From contig NZ_CP109013.1 in assembly GCF_036226745.1 (NCBI RefSeq), positions 2,480,001-2,544,000 of the forward strand: DNA of 64,000 bases, given 5' to 3'. Origin of the DNA: Streptomyces sp. NBC_00683 (GTDB lineage Bacteria > Actinomycetota > Actinomycetes > Streptomycetales > Streptomycetaceae). How positions within the stretch are numbered: position 1 is the first letter of the stretch; the number at the start of each line of letters is the position of its first letter. Below are positions 1 to 10,944 of the stretch, piece by piece. The notes beneath the pieces were generated by a model. It was not told the origin of the DNA. It saw nothing but the letters and a program-made list of their open reading frames with translations, and did no database searches. The translations under genes were made by a program, and so were the position numbers.

Positions 1-514
1 CGGTCACGACGGCCATACCCGCAGGGGTGCGGATGGCGACCGCGAGGGCGTCCGGGATGGAGTGGTTGACCGCGATGAACTCGCAGTCGAAGATCCCGAT
101 GCGCTCACGCTGTCCCTCGGTCACCTCGAGGGTGTAGGGACGGATCCGGTGCTCCTGGAGCTTGGCCTCGATGAGCGCGAGGGTCAGCTTGGAGCCGATG
201 AGCGGGATGTCCGGCTTCAGCCGGAGCAGATAGGGGACGGCACCGATGTGGTCCTCGTGGCCGTGCGTGAGGACGATGCCCTCGACGTCGTCCAGGCGGT
301 CCCTGATGGTGGTGAAGTCCGGCAGGATCAGGTCGATGCCCGGCTGCTCCTCCTCGGGGAAGAGGACACCGCAGTCGACGATGAGCAGGCGTCCGCCGTA
401 CTCGAAGACCGTCATGTTGCGGCCGATTTCGCCCAGGCCGCCGAGCGGGGTGACGCGCAGGCCGCCCTTCGGGAGCTTCGGCGGGGTACCGAGTTCAGGA
501 TGCGGATGACTCAA
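1..514 (-). CDS. rnj: Ribonuclease J, N-terminal part (cut by window edge)
   Basis: This is the first 171 codons of a metallo-beta-lactamase/beta-CASP ribonuclease. RNase J degrades and matures RNA as an endonuclease and 5'-3' exonuclease. The zinc-binding signature HGHEDHIG lies at residues 84-91, and the N-terminal GGLGEIGRNM segment is typical of the family. The start is a TTG at 512-514 (TTG AGT CAT CCG), placed a few bases after a strong AAGGAG ribosome site at about 521-527; no ATG fits as well. The rest of the gene lies left of the window. Upstream is dapA, 130 bases away, and an 11-bp inverted repeat sits directly before the ribosome site (see its own entry). Confidence 0.93.
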   Translation of the reverse strand, partial: MSHPHPELGTPPKLPKGGLRVTPLGGLGEIGRNMTVFEYGGRLLIVDCGVLFPEEEQPGIDLILPDFTTIRDRLDDVEGIVLTHGHEDHIGAVPYLLRLKPDIPLIGSKLTLALIEAKLQEHRIRPYTLEVTEGQRERIGIFDCEFIAVNHSIPDALAVAIRTPAGMAVVT

Positions 515-531
515 AAGACTCTCCTTACCAC

Positions 532-565
532 GCGCGCCACGTACCGCTGAGGGCACGTGGCGCGC
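532..565 (-). promoter_or_regulatory. Inverted repeat in the leader of RNase J
   Basis: Perfect 11-bp arms (532-542 GCGCGCCACGT and 555-565 ACGTGGCGCGC) with a 12-base loop. On the minus strand the hairpin ends a few bases before the AAGGAG site of the RNase J gene. No run of T follows it, so it is not a standard intrinsic terminator for dapA. It could be a leader hairpin that affects mRNA stability or translation, or a weak terminator between dapA and rnj. Confidence 0.55.
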
Positions 566-644
566 ATGTCATTCGTGCACTTGCTGTTGTCAGGTGGTGT
601 TTCTGTTGCGAGTGACCTCGCGTATTCAGTTGTGAAGTCCGTGG

Positions 645-1544
645 TTACAGCTGTACCCCGCCGGCGGCCAGATCGATCTTGAGCTGGGCCGTCTCCTGTG
701 CGGTGAGTTCCACCAGAGGGAGGCGCAGCGGGCCGGCGGGCAGGCCCTGCAGTGTGAGTGCGGCCTTGGTGGTGATCACACCCTGGGTGCGGAACATCCC
801 GGTGAAGACCGGGAGCAGCTTCTGGTGGATCTCGGTGGCCTTCTGTACGTCGCCGCCGAGGTAGGCCTCGATGAGCGCACGCAGGTCAGGGGTGACGACG
901 TGCCCGACCACGGAGACGATGCCGACGGCACCGACCGAGAGCAGCGGGAGGTTCAGCATGTCGTCGCCGGAGTACCAGGCGAGGCCGGACTCGGAAATGG
1001 CCCAGCTGGCGCGGCCCAGGTCTCCCTTGGCGTCCTTGTTGGCGACGATACGGGGGTGCTCGGCCAGCCGTACCAGCGTCTCTGTGTCGATCGGCACACC
1101 GCTGCGGCCTGGGATGTCGTAGAGCATCACCGGCAGTCCGGTGGAGTCCGCGATGGCGCTGAAGTGGCGCAGGAGGCCTTCCTGCGGCGGCTTGTTGTAG
1201 TACGGCGTGACGGCGAGGAGGCCGTGGGCGCCGGAGCGCTCTGCGGTGCGGGCCAGCTCGATGCTGTGGCGGGTGTCGTTGGTGCCGATGCCGGCGACGA
1301 CGTGGGCCCGGTCCCCCACGGCTTCGAGTACAGCCCGTACGAGCTGGTCTTTCTCCGCGTCGCTGGTGGTCGGGGACTCGCCGGTGGTGCCGTTGACGAC
1401 CAGGCCGTCATTGCCTGCGTCCACCAGATGGGCGGCGAGCCGCTGGGCGCCGTCGAGGTCGAGTGCGCCGTCCGCCGTGAAGGGCGTGACCATAGCGGTG
1501 AGGACCCGCCCGAAGGGGGTCTGCGGAGTGGAGATCGGAGCCAT
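645..1544 (-). CDS. dapA: 4-hydroxy-tetrahydrodipicolinate synthase
   Basis: DapA condenses pyruvate with aspartate semialdehyde, the first committed step to diaminopimelate and lysine. The 299-residue protein has the family signature GTTGESPTT at 52-60, YYNKPP at 115-120 and the Schiff-base lysine in IVANKDAKGD (K170). The tyrosine segment reads YDIPGR rather than the common YNIPGR. The ATG at 1544 is preferred over a longer frame because the conserved domain begins at about residue 10. thyX lies upstream on the same strand with a 152-base gap, and rnj follows, as in other Streptomyces. Confidence 0.95.
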   Translation of the reverse strand: MAPISTPQTPFGRVLTAMVTPFTADGALDLDGAQRLAAHLVDAGNDGLVVNGTTGESPTTSDAEKDQLVRAVLEAVGDRAHVVAGIGTNDTRHSIELARTAERSGAHGLLAVTPYYNKPPQEGLLRHFSAIADSTGLPVMLYDIPGRSGVPIDTETLVRLAEHPRIVANKDAKGDLGRASWAISESGLAWYSGDDMLNLPLLSVGAVGIVSVVGHVVTPDLRALIEAYLGGDVQKATEIHQKLLPVFTGMFRTQGVITTKAALTLQGLPAGPLRLPLVELTAQETAQLKIDLAAGGVQL

Positions 1545-1696
1545 GGGTAACACGCTACTCGTTGCTCGGAGCGCCGTGGTCCCTCGGGGGGACGGGGAAG
1601 TGGAGCCCGGCACTGCCTGCTCGGGGGTTCAGGCAGTACCGGGTCCGTTTGATCAGCCTAGATGAACTTCACGAAACGCCGCAATACGGACACCGC

Positions 1697-2434
1697 CTAC
1701 GGGGCTACCCGTCCGTTTTTGTTGAAGGCGGCATGAGTGAGCGGCATGAGCTGCTGCCAGTGCTGCTCCATCTGTTCGCCGACCATTTCGATCTCGCGCT
1801 GCGGGAAGGACGGGACCTTCGCCAGTTCGTGCTGGGTACGCAGGCCGAGGAAGTGCATCAGCGAGCGGGCGTTGCACGTCGCGTACATCGTGGAGAAGAG
1901 CCCCACCGGGAGCACCGCACGGGCGACCTCGCGGGCGACTCCGGCCGCGAGCATCTCCTGGTAGGCGTCGTACGCCTGGCGGTAGGAGTCCTCCATGACG
2001 CGGCTCGTGAGCTCGTGCTGCTCCGGGGTGCCCTCGACGAATTCGTACTTGCCGGGGCGGCCCTGCTGGATGAGCTTGCGGGACTCCCCCGGGACGTAGA
2101 AGACCGGCTCGAGCTCCCTGTAGCGGCCCGATTCCTCGTTGTAGGACCAGCCCACGCGGTGCCGCATGAACTCGCGGAACACGAAGATCGGGGCACTGAT
2201 GAAGAAGGTCATCGAGTTGTGCTCGAACGGGCTGCCGTGCCGGTCCCGCATCAGGTAATTGATGAGTCCCTTGGAGCGCTCGGGGTCCTTGGTGACCTCT
2301 TCCAGGGACTGCTCACCGGCCGTGGACACACGGGCTGCGAACAGCACGTCGGAGTCACTGGCGGCAGATTTCACCAGGTCAACGGTGACATCGCTACGGA
2401 AGTGAGCTTTCGTGGGCTCGGGGGTGTCGGTCAC
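1697..2434 (-). CDS. thyX: FAD-dependent thymidylate synthase ThyX
   Basis: ThyX methylates dUMP to dTMP using methylene-tetrahydrofolate and reduced FAD. The 245-aa protein starts at a GTG (2432-2434) preceded by GGAAGGAC. The signature reads RHRVGWSYNEESGRY. That is RHR, eight residues, then Ser, one residue longer than the RHRx7S spacing known from Thermotoga and Mycobacterium. The other conserved blocks are present, including DRHGSPFEHN (substrate/flavin region) and the C-terminal NARSLMHFLGLR block. It is transcribed toward dapA and diverges from a small membrane protein gene at 2669. Confidence 0.95.
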   Translation of the reverse strand: MTDTPEPTKAHFRSDVTVDLVKSAASDSDVLFAARVSTAGEQSLEEVTKDPERSKGLINYLMRDRHGSPFEHNSMTFFISAPIFVFREFMRHRVGWSYNEESGRYRELEPVFYVPGESRKLIQQGRPGKYEFVEGTPEQHELTSRVMEDSYRQAYDAYQEMLAAGVAREVARAVLPVGLFSTMYATCNARSLMHFLGLRTQHELAKVPSFPQREIEMVGEQMEQHWQQLMPLTHAAFNKNGRVAP

Positions 2435-2668
2435 CGGCGGGGGTCCTTCCAATGGCGTCGCTCGGGCGGCGTCCACTCTACGGGCCCGGCCGGGGCGCAT
2501 TATCCGGCGACTGCCGGGAAGGCGCCTGTCCGAGCGCAGCCGTTCGGGGGACGCGCATCCGTCCGCAGGAATTCTTGGACCCGTTCGGCGATTCGGGGCA
2601 CCGATCGCCTCTCCCGTACGTCTGACTCATTAGCAGCACCCGTTACAGAGTTCAAGGAGAGTTACCTC

Positions 2669-2908
2669 ATGTTCCGCCGGCGTGAATCCGTCCCGTTCTC
2701 GTTCGTTGCCGAGGCAGACCGGTTCCGCAGTAATGTCACTCCGCCGCCCAGGGAGCGTGCCAGCGTCTCCCAGCTGGCCGGCCGTTCCCTCGTCGGACTG
2801 ACGGTGCTCGCGGGCCTCGCGGGATCGCTGCTCTTCGGCGTACCCGCCCTCAGTACCGACCAGACGCCCACGCACAGTCAGAAGTCCGAGGCGTCCCAGA
2901 ACCGCTGA
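2669..2908 (+). CDS. Small single-pass membrane protein
   Basis: A 79-residue protein starting at ATG 2669, preceded by an AAGGAGAG ribosome site about seven bases upstream. The N-terminal half is charged (MFRRRES...), one hydrophobic segment (LVGLTVLAGLAGSLLFGVPAL) lies at about residues 42-62, and the tail is hydrophilic and Ser/Gln rich. I do not recognise a family. The good ribosome site and the divergent arrangement with thyX support a real gene. Function unknown. Confidence 0.7.
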   Translation: MFRRRESVPFSFVAEADRFRSNVTPPPRERASVSQLAGRSLVGLTVLAGLAGSLLFGVPALSTDQTPTHSQKSEASQNR

Positions 2909-3001
2909 GCCGTACGGGCCCCCTGGGGTGGTCGGCCGGTGGGGTGCTCGGTAGCCTCACCGGGCACAGCAATCGAGCGTGCTTGTGAGTGAGGATCAGT
3001 C

Positions 3002-3553
3002 GTGCCCCTGCCCTTTCTGACGGCCGACCGCGCATTCGACGCGGGCGCAGAGGACATCGCGCTGCCGTTCGACGACCACGACAGCTGGCGGCGGCCCTAC
3101 CGTCCCGGCCCGTGGCGGGTCGCAGCCGCGGCCACCGTGCTGCTGCTCGCGTCCTTCGTGCTGCTCGCGGCAATGATCATCTCGTTGGCCGGATCGCTCT
3201 CCGGCGCCACCGCGTGTTTCGTGCTCGCCGGGCTGCTGATCACCTGCGCGCTGCGGCTGCTGCGGGTCGGTGCCTGGGTCAGCAGGCACGGTGTGCGCCG
3301 GGTGGGTTTCTTCCGGACGACGACGGTGCCGTGGAACCGGGCCGCGTCGGTCCGCACGGTCCAGCAGCCGGTGAAGTGGCTGGGATTCCCGCGGACCGTC
3401 CAGGGCCAGGCCCTTGTCGTGGTGCGCCGGGGCGGTGACCCCCTGCCGCCGCTGGTCACCGACCACAACGCGGACTTCCTGGCCCGCGGCGAGGCGTTCG
3501 AGCGTGCCACCGACACGATCGAGGCCTGGGGCGACGAGTACCGCACGGACTGA
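3002..3553 (+). CDS. Membrane protein with bacterial PH-like domain
   Basis: A 183-residue protein starting at GTG 3002. Two adjacent hydrophobic helices at about residues 39-60 and 66-88 (VLLLASFVLLAAMIISLAG and ATACFVLAGLLITCALRLL) are followed by a soluble domain. That domain contains VSRHGVRRVGFFRTTTVPW, the typical opening of bacterial PH domains, which bind no known common ligand. The overall layout (two TM helices, then PH) is common in actinobacterial envelope proteins. It converges with the gene at 3608, and the two share an inverted repeat. Confidence 0.75.
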   Translation: MPLPFLTADRAFDAGAEDIALPFDDHDSWRRPYRPGPWRVAAAATVLLLASFVLLAAMIISLAGSLSGATACFVLAGLLITCALRLLRVGAWVSRHGVRRVGFFRTTTVPWNRAASVRTVQQPVKWLGFPRTVQGQALVVVRRGGDPLPPLVTDHNADFLARGEAFERATDTIEAWGDEYRTD

Positions 3554-3588
3554 TCCGAGCGCCCCGCAGGGGGCGCAGACCCCGCTGA

Positions 3589-3626
3589 CAAGCCGGTACG
3601 GCGCCGCTCAGGCGCGTACCGGCTTG
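3589..3626. terminator. Bidirectional hairpin between convergent genes
   Basis: Perfect 12-bp inverted repeat CAAGCCGGTACG (3589-3600) and CGTACCGGCTTG (3615-3626). It lies after the plus-strand stop at 3553 and overlaps the last codons of the minus-strand gene ending at 3608. The position fits a shared intrinsic terminator, although no long T-run follows. Confidence 0.6.
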
Positions 3627-4060
3627 TTCGCGTGCAGGGCGATGGCGCGCTGCATCGCCTTACGGGCCCGTGGGGTGTCCCTGGCGTCCTGGTAGGCGAC
3701 GGCCAGCCGGAACCAGCAGCGCCAGTCGTCCGGGCTGTCCTCGGTCTCCTCGCGGCGCTGTGTGAACACGGCGTCGGCGGAGTCCCGGTCGATGCGCCCG
3801 GACGGGGTGCGCAGCAGCTCGTCGACGGGGAGGCCGCCCTCCGCGTCCAGTTCCGCGGCGAGGGCGTTGGCCCTGCGGACGAACTGGGTGTTCTTCCAGA
3901 GGAACCAGATCCCGATCACCGGCAGGATCAGTACCGCCACGCCGAAGGTGACCGTGAGCAGCGTGCCGTGCCGGATGAGCAGGACACCGCGGCTGCCGGC
4001 CAGGACGAAGTAGAAGACCAGGACGGCAGCGGTGACGGCGTACGTGAGCTTTGCGCGCAT
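3608..4060 (-). CDS. Membrane protein with C-terminal TPR-like region
   Basis: A 150-residue protein. Two hydrophobic helices lie at about residues 7-28 and 36-55. The C-terminal part (about 108-145, DDWRCWFRLAVAYQDARDTPRARKAM) looks like a single tetratricopeptide repeat. The start chosen is the ATG 14 bases after the dapB stop codon, which suggests co-transcription with dapB. No enzymatic motif is visible. Function unknown; the TPR call is by eye. Confidence 0.7.
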   Translation of the reverse strand: MRAKLTYAVTAAVLVFYFVLAGSRGVLLIRHGTLLTVTFGVAVLILPVIGIWFLWKNTQFVRRANALAAELDAEGGLPVDELLRTPSGRIDRDSADAVFTQRREETEDSPDDWRCWFRLAVAYQDARDTPRARKAMQRAIALHANKPVRA

Positions 4061-4074
4061 GGGGTTGGGCCCAG

Positions 4075-6241
<2,167 letters not shown>

Positions 6242-6245
<4 letters not shown>

Positions 6246-8455
6246 TTGTCGGTGTCGTCCTTCTTCTCGTCCTCTTCACCCTCGATGACGGGGATGAGCG
6301 AGAGCTTGCCGCGGGAGTCGATCTCCGCGATCTCGACCTGGACCTTGGCGCCGACGCCGAGCACGTCCTCGACGTTCTCCACGCGCTTGCCACCGGCGAG
6401 CTTGCGGATCTGCGAGATGTGCAGCAGACCGTCCTTGCCGGGCATCAGGGAGACGAACGCACCGAAGGTGGTGGTCTTGACGACCGTACCCAGGTAGCGC
6501 TCGCCGACCTCCGGCATGGTCGGGTTGGCGATCGCGTTGATCGTGGCGCGGGCGGCCTCGGCCTGCGAGCCCTGCTGGGCACCGATGTAGATGGTGCCGT
6601 CGTCCTCGATCGTGATGTCGGCGCCGGTGTCCTCCTGGATCTGGTTGATCATCTTGCCCTTGGGGCCGATGACCTCACCGATCTTGTCCACCGGGATCTT
6701 GACGGTGATGATCCGCGGGGCGTTCGGGGACATCTCGTCCGGGACGTCGATGGCCTCGTTCATGACGTCCAGGATGTGCAGACGCGCGTCACGGGCCTGC
6801 TTCAGCGCGGCGGCCAGGACCGAGGCGGGGATGCCGTCGAGCTTGGTGTCGAGCTGGAGCGCGGTCACGAACTGCTTCGTACCGGCGACCTTGAAGTCCA
6901 TGTCACCGAAGGCGTCCTCCGCACCGAGGATGTCGGTGAGGGCGACGTAGTGGGTCTTGCCGTCGATCTCCTGCGAGATCAGGCCCATGGCGATACCGGC
7001 GACGGCGGCCTTGAGGGGCACACCGGCGTTCAGCAGGGACATGGTGGAGGCGCAGACCGAGCCCATGGACGTCGAGCCGTTGGAGCCCAGCGCCTCGGAG
7101 ACCTGGCGGATCGCGTAGGGGAAGTCCTCGCGCGACGGCAGCACCGGCACGATGGCGCGCTCGGCGAGCGCTCCGTGGCCGATCTCGCGGCGCTTGGGCG
7201 AGCCCACGCGGCCGGTCTCGCCGACGGAGTACGGCGGGAAGTTGTAGTTGTGCATGTAGCGCTTGCGGGTCACCGGGGAAAGGGTGTCCAGCTGCTGCTC
7301 CATACGGAGCATGTTGAGGGTGGTGACGCCCAGGATCTGGGTCTCGCCACGCTCGAACAGCGCCGAGCCGTGCACGCGCGGGATGGCCTCGACCTCGGCG
7401 GCGAGCGTACGGATGTCCGTGACGCCACGGCCGTCGATGCGGACCTTGTCCTTGATGACGCGCTCGCGGACCAGCTTCTTGGTCAGCGCGCGGTAGGCAC
7501 CGGAGATCTCCTTCTCGCGGCCCTCGAAGGCCGGGAGGAGCTTCTCGCCCGCGATCTCCTTGATGCGGTCCAGCTCCGCCTCGCGCTCCTGCTTGCCGGC
7601 GATGGTGAGCGCCTTGGCGAGCTCGGTGCTGACGGCCTTGGTGAGCGCCTCCAGGACGTCGTCCTGGTAGTCGAGGAAGACCGGGAACTCGCCGGTGGGC
7701 TTGGCAGCCTTGGCGGCGAGGTCGGACTGGGCCTTGCAGAGCGCCTTGATGAAGGGCTTCGCGGCTTCCAGACCGGCGGCGACGACCTCTTCGGTCGGGG
7801 CCTCGGCACCGTCCTGGACGAGCTGGATGGTCTTCTCGGTGGCCTCGGCCTCGACCATCATGATCGCGACGTCGCCGTCCTCGAGGACGCGACCGGCGAC
7901 GACCATGTCGAAGACGGCGTCCTCGAGCTCGGTGTGCGTCGGGAACGCGACCCACTGGCCCTTGATCAGGGCGACGCGGGTGGCGCCGATCGGGCCGGAG
8001 AAGGGCAGGCCCGCCAGGATCGTGGAAGCGGAGGCGGCGTTGATCGCGACCACGTCGTACAGGTGGTCGGGGTTGAGCGCCATGATCGTCTCGACGATCT
8101 GGATCTCGTTGCGCAGGCCCTTCTTGAAGGAGGGGCGCAGCGGGCGGTCGATCAGGCGGCAGGTGAGGATCGCGTCCTCGGAGGGGCGGCCCTCCCGGCG
8201 GAAGAAGGAGCCGGGGATCTTGCCGGCGGCGTACTGCCGCTCCTCGACGTCCACCGTGAGGGGGAAGAAGTCGAGGTTGTCCTTGGGCCGCTTGGAAGCG
8301 GTGGTGGCCGACAGCACCATGGTGTCGTCGTCCAGGTACGCGACGGCGGAGCCGGCGGCCTGCTTGGCAAGGCGGCCCGTCTCGAAGCGGATGGTGCGGG
8401 TGCCGAAGGTTCCGTTGTCGATAACGGCCTCGGCGTAGTGGGTCTCGTTCTCCAC
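6242..8455 (-). CDS. pnp: Polyribonucleotide nucleotidyltransferase (PNPase)
   Basis: PNPase degrades RNA 3'-5' phosphorolytically and, in Streptomyces, also adds 3' tails. The 737-residue protein has two RNase PH domains, the conserved [16 protein letters not shown] active-site block, a KH domain (around [14 protein letters not shown]) and a C-terminal S1 domain (around [13 protein letters not shown]). The start chosen is GTG 8453-8455: GGAGAAA lies seven bases upstream, whereas the in-frame ATG at 8470 has a poor ribosome site. Upstream is rpsO, 272 bases away, with two hairpins between. The stop codon overlaps the next gene. Confidence 0.97.
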
Positions 8456-8559
8456 TAGTGATTTCTCCATACTCGTCGTCTTTCGTCCTGGCGCCCGTGT
8501 GGCGGAGGACGGTGCGGAGAGGCGCACCTTGTGTGCGGGGCCGGTCTTCGATCGAAGCT

Positions 8560-8577
8560 CCCGGGCGTTGTCCCGGG
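8560..8577 (-). promoter_or_regulatory. Intergenic hairpin upstream of pnp
   Basis: Inverted repeat CCCGGG (8560-8565), six-base loop, CCCGGG (8572-8577), about 100 bases upstream of the pnp start. In S. coelicolor, RNase III is known to process the rpsO-pnp intergenic region. This hairpin and the one at 8681-8714 are the visible candidates here; which of them is a target cannot be told from sequence alone. Confidence 0.45.
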
Positions 8578-8680
8578 GGCCACTACCGAGGACCGGCGGC
8601 GGCCGTAGGGCGCCTCTCCTCGTTCTGTTGTCGTGCGTCCAGGTTACTGAGCCTGACCCCGGTCCCGCACGTACAGCAAA

Positions 8681-8714
8681 GGGAGCGGCCCCCTGGAATG
8701 GGGGAACCGCTCCC
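8681..8714 (-). terminator. Hairpin after rpsO, terminator or RNase III site
   Basis: GGGAGCGGCCCCC (8681-8693) pairs with a GGGGG...CCGCTCCC arm (8700-8714) with a small bulge. It sits 14 bases after the rpsO stop on the minus strand. It probably acts as a partial terminator that lets some transcription continue into pnp. Confidence 0.65.
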
Positions 8715-8727
8715 TCTCACAGCGTCC

Positions 8728-9018
8728 TTACTTGGCGCCGCCGGCCGCACCACGGCGGATGCCGAGGCGGTCGACGAGCGCACGGAAGCGCTGGATGTCC
8801 TTCTTGGCCAGGTACTGAAGGAGGCGGCGACGCTGGCCGACCAGGATCAGCAGACCACGACGGGAGTGGTGGTCGTGCTTGTGCGTCTTGAGGTGCTCCG
8901 TCAGGTCCGAGATCCGGCGGGAGAGCATGGCGACCTGGACCTCGGGGGATCCGGTGTCACCCTCCTTCTGGGCGAACTCGGACATGATCTGCTTCTTCGT
9001 AGCGGCGTCGAGCGGCAC
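8728..9018 (-). CDS. rpsO: 30S ribosomal protein S15
   Basis: A 96-residue protein, slightly longer than the 89 residues typical elsewhere because of a C-terminal [10 protein letters not shown] tail. Conserved S15 blocks are present: [17 protein letters not shown] near residues 20-37 and [20 protein letters not shown] at 48-67. It binds 16S rRNA helices 20-22 early in 30S assembly. The start is a GTG at 9018. It forms the classic rpsO-pnp pair. Confidence 0.98.
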   Translation of the reverse strand: MPLDAATKKQIMSEFAQKEGDTGSPEVQVAMLSRRISDLTEHLKTHKHDHHSRRGLLILVGQRRRLLQYLAKKDIQRFRALVDRLGIRRGAAGGAK

Positions 9019-9195
9019 GCGTACTCCTCTTGATGTTCGATGCGCCCACGAGTGCCCCTGGTCTTGATCTCAGGGGAGCTTCCATGACTCGGAGGCGAAG
9101 GTCCGATGAGCGCAGCCCCCAGGATGATCCGGGGACGCGTACACAAACGGCCACTGGTCAGAGTACCAGCCGTTCGGAGCGCCCCCGGACGGGTA

Positions 9196-10704
9196 TCAGC
9201 TGGTGAGTGCGCGGATCGAGTGGTAGACCTCGAAAACGGCGAGGCACAGGGGCAGCAGTGTCAGGAGCACGCACGCCTCGGCGATCTCCAGGAAGCGGCC
9301 CCAGAAGGGGGTGACGCCCTTGCGCGGCACGATCAGGCCTATGGCGGTGATCAGCGCGGCGACACCGGCGACGGCGGCGGTGAGCCAGATCGTACGGATG
9401 TCGAGCCCCCCGCTGTCGCCCTTGAACGCCTCGCGGATCAGGTCGACCGGCGGGTTGAGCGACAGTCCGAGGCCCAGGAGCACGAGTGCGGCGAGGCCCG
9501 CCCCCAGGGCGCAGCCGACCTGTGCGGTGTAGCGGAACAGGTGGGCGCGCATCAGCATCGCGATGCCGGTGGCGAGCGCAAGCAGCTGGCCCCAGATGCT
9601 GTCCGAGAAGCCGAGCACCGCTGCGGCTCCCACGGCCACCAGCGCGCATCCGCCGACCAGACCGACGAGCAGTTCGTGGCCGCGCCGCGCCTGGGCGGCG
9701 ATGCGGTCCGCGTCGACCGGGCCCTGCGGAGCCGGGTCGGACGCCCCGTAGTCACCCGTGGTCGTGCGGGGCGGCTCGAAGCCGATCGGGAGGCGGGCGA
9801 AGCGGGTGGAGAGTCCGGGCAGGAAGGCGAGGAGCCCCACGGAGAGGGGGGCGCACACGGCCGCGGTCTCGGCCGGCTCCATGCCGGTCATGATCGCGAT
9901 GAAGGTGACCAGCAGGCCGATGGCCGAGGCGAACACGAACGCGACGAACGTGCCGTCGCCCTCGGGGGCGGCGATCATGAGGATCACCGACGCCACCAGC
10001 ACGGCGGCGCAGGCGAGCAGGAACTGGAGCCTGCCGATGCCCTGGCCGTCACTGAGCGGCAGGAGCCCGGCTCCGGCGACCGCGGCGTTGGCGAGCACGC
10101 CGATCCCCAGCGAGATGGACGAACCGCGGTCCGCGTAGACGCGCGCGCGCACGCAGGCCAGCGCGAGAAGGAGCAGGGCGGTGACGGCGGCCAGGATGCC
10201 CGGCAGGCCGTGCATGTCGTGCCGGACGTCGGAGGTCCACAGCACGAAGCCGAGCAGGACCAGCAGGACCGATCCGCCGAAGAGGCCGGCCGAGCGCATG
10301 AGGCTGTCGCCCCAGAGGGTGCGGTCGCGGGCGACGGCGGTGGCGACGGCGTCGGAGACGTCGTCGAAGACCGCGGGGGGCAGCGACTCCGAGAAGGGCC
10401 GCAGGGACAGCAGCTCGCCGTCGAGGATGCGCTGGCCGGCCAGCGTGCGTCCGCTGTCGAGGACGGTGCCGTCACGGCGCACCAGGTGGTAGCCGACCGG
10501 TGCGCCGGGGGTGGGGCTCTGCCCCGACAGCCGGAGGATCTCCGGGTAGAGGTCGGCGACGGGGATGTCCTCGGGCAGCGCCACGTCAACGCGGCCGTCG
10601 GGCGCGACGACCGTGATCCGGCAGAAGCCGGTTCCGTTGCCGGCCGGAACTCCGGGACCCGGTCGGCCGGATCCGGTAGCCGCCGTTTGGGCCGTCATAG
10701 TCAC
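9196..10704 (-). CDS. eccD: Type VII secretion membrane protein EccD
   Basis: EccD forms the bulk of the inner-membrane pore vestibule of the ESX secretion complex. The 502-aa protein has an N-terminal ubiquitin-like (YukD) domain at about residues 27-103 and then about eleven hydrophobic helices to the C-terminus, the exact EccD layout. The GTG at 10704 is chosen because GGGGGAG lies six bases upstream; the ATG six bases further in (10698) is also possible. It diverges from eccC across a 240-base region that contains an inverted repeat. Confidence 0.93.
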   Translation of the reverse strand: MTMTAQTAATGSGRPGPGVPAGNGTGFCRITVVAPDGRVDVALPEDIPVADLYPEILRLSGQSPTPGAPVGYHLVRRDGTVLDSGRTLAGQRILDGELLSLRPFSESLPPAVFDDVSDAVATAVARDRTLWGDSLMRSAGLFGGSVLLVLLGFVLWTSDVRHDMHGLPGILAAVTALLLLALACVRARVYADRGSSISLGIGVLANAAVAGAGLLPLSDGQGIGRLQFLLACAAVLVASVILMIAAPEGDGTFVAFVFASAIGLLVTFIAIMTGMEPAETAAVCAPLSVGLLAFLPGLSTRFARLPIGFEPPRTTTGDYGASDPAPQGPVDADRIAAQARRGHELLVGLVGGCALVAVGAAAVLGFSDSIWGQLLALATGIAMLMRAHLFRYTAQVGCALGAGLAALVLLGLGLSLNPPVDLIREAFKGDSGGLDIRTIWLTAAVAGVAALITAIGLIVPRKGVTPFWGRFLEIAEACVLLTLLPLCLAVFEVYHSIRALTS

Positions 10705-10809
10705 GTGCTGCTCCCCCTCATGGTTCTCCTGGATCTCCCGAAATACGCACCCCTGGATCATGGGCTCCGCCTGCGTCCCGAATGACCCATTTTTTTGCGG
10801 TAGTTAGCG

Positions 10810-10825
10810 GATGCGTACACGCATC
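10810..10825. promoter_or_regulatory. Inverted repeat in the eccD-eccC divergent region
   Basis: GATGCGT AC ACGCATC, 7-bp arms with a 2-base spacer, midway between the two divergent ESX genes and next to an AT-rich stretch (a T7 run at about 10792). It has the size and placement of a dimeric repressor or activator site. No regulator is identified. Confidence 0.4.
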
Positions 10826-10944
10826 GCGACACCCTACCGCCCTGGGCTCATGGGGTACGCCAGTAGGATCCTCCCGCGGACGGAACCCGTCGCCACGGGG
10901 GCGCCGATAGGAACAGTTCCGTCCGGCAAGGGAATTGGTGAGCT

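Noticed and set aside
8456..8527. Earlier starts for PNPase at 8470 or 8527
   Set aside because: GTG 8455 has GGAGAAA seven bases upstream and matches the conserved family N-terminus [14 protein letters not shown]; the earlier starts have weak sites.
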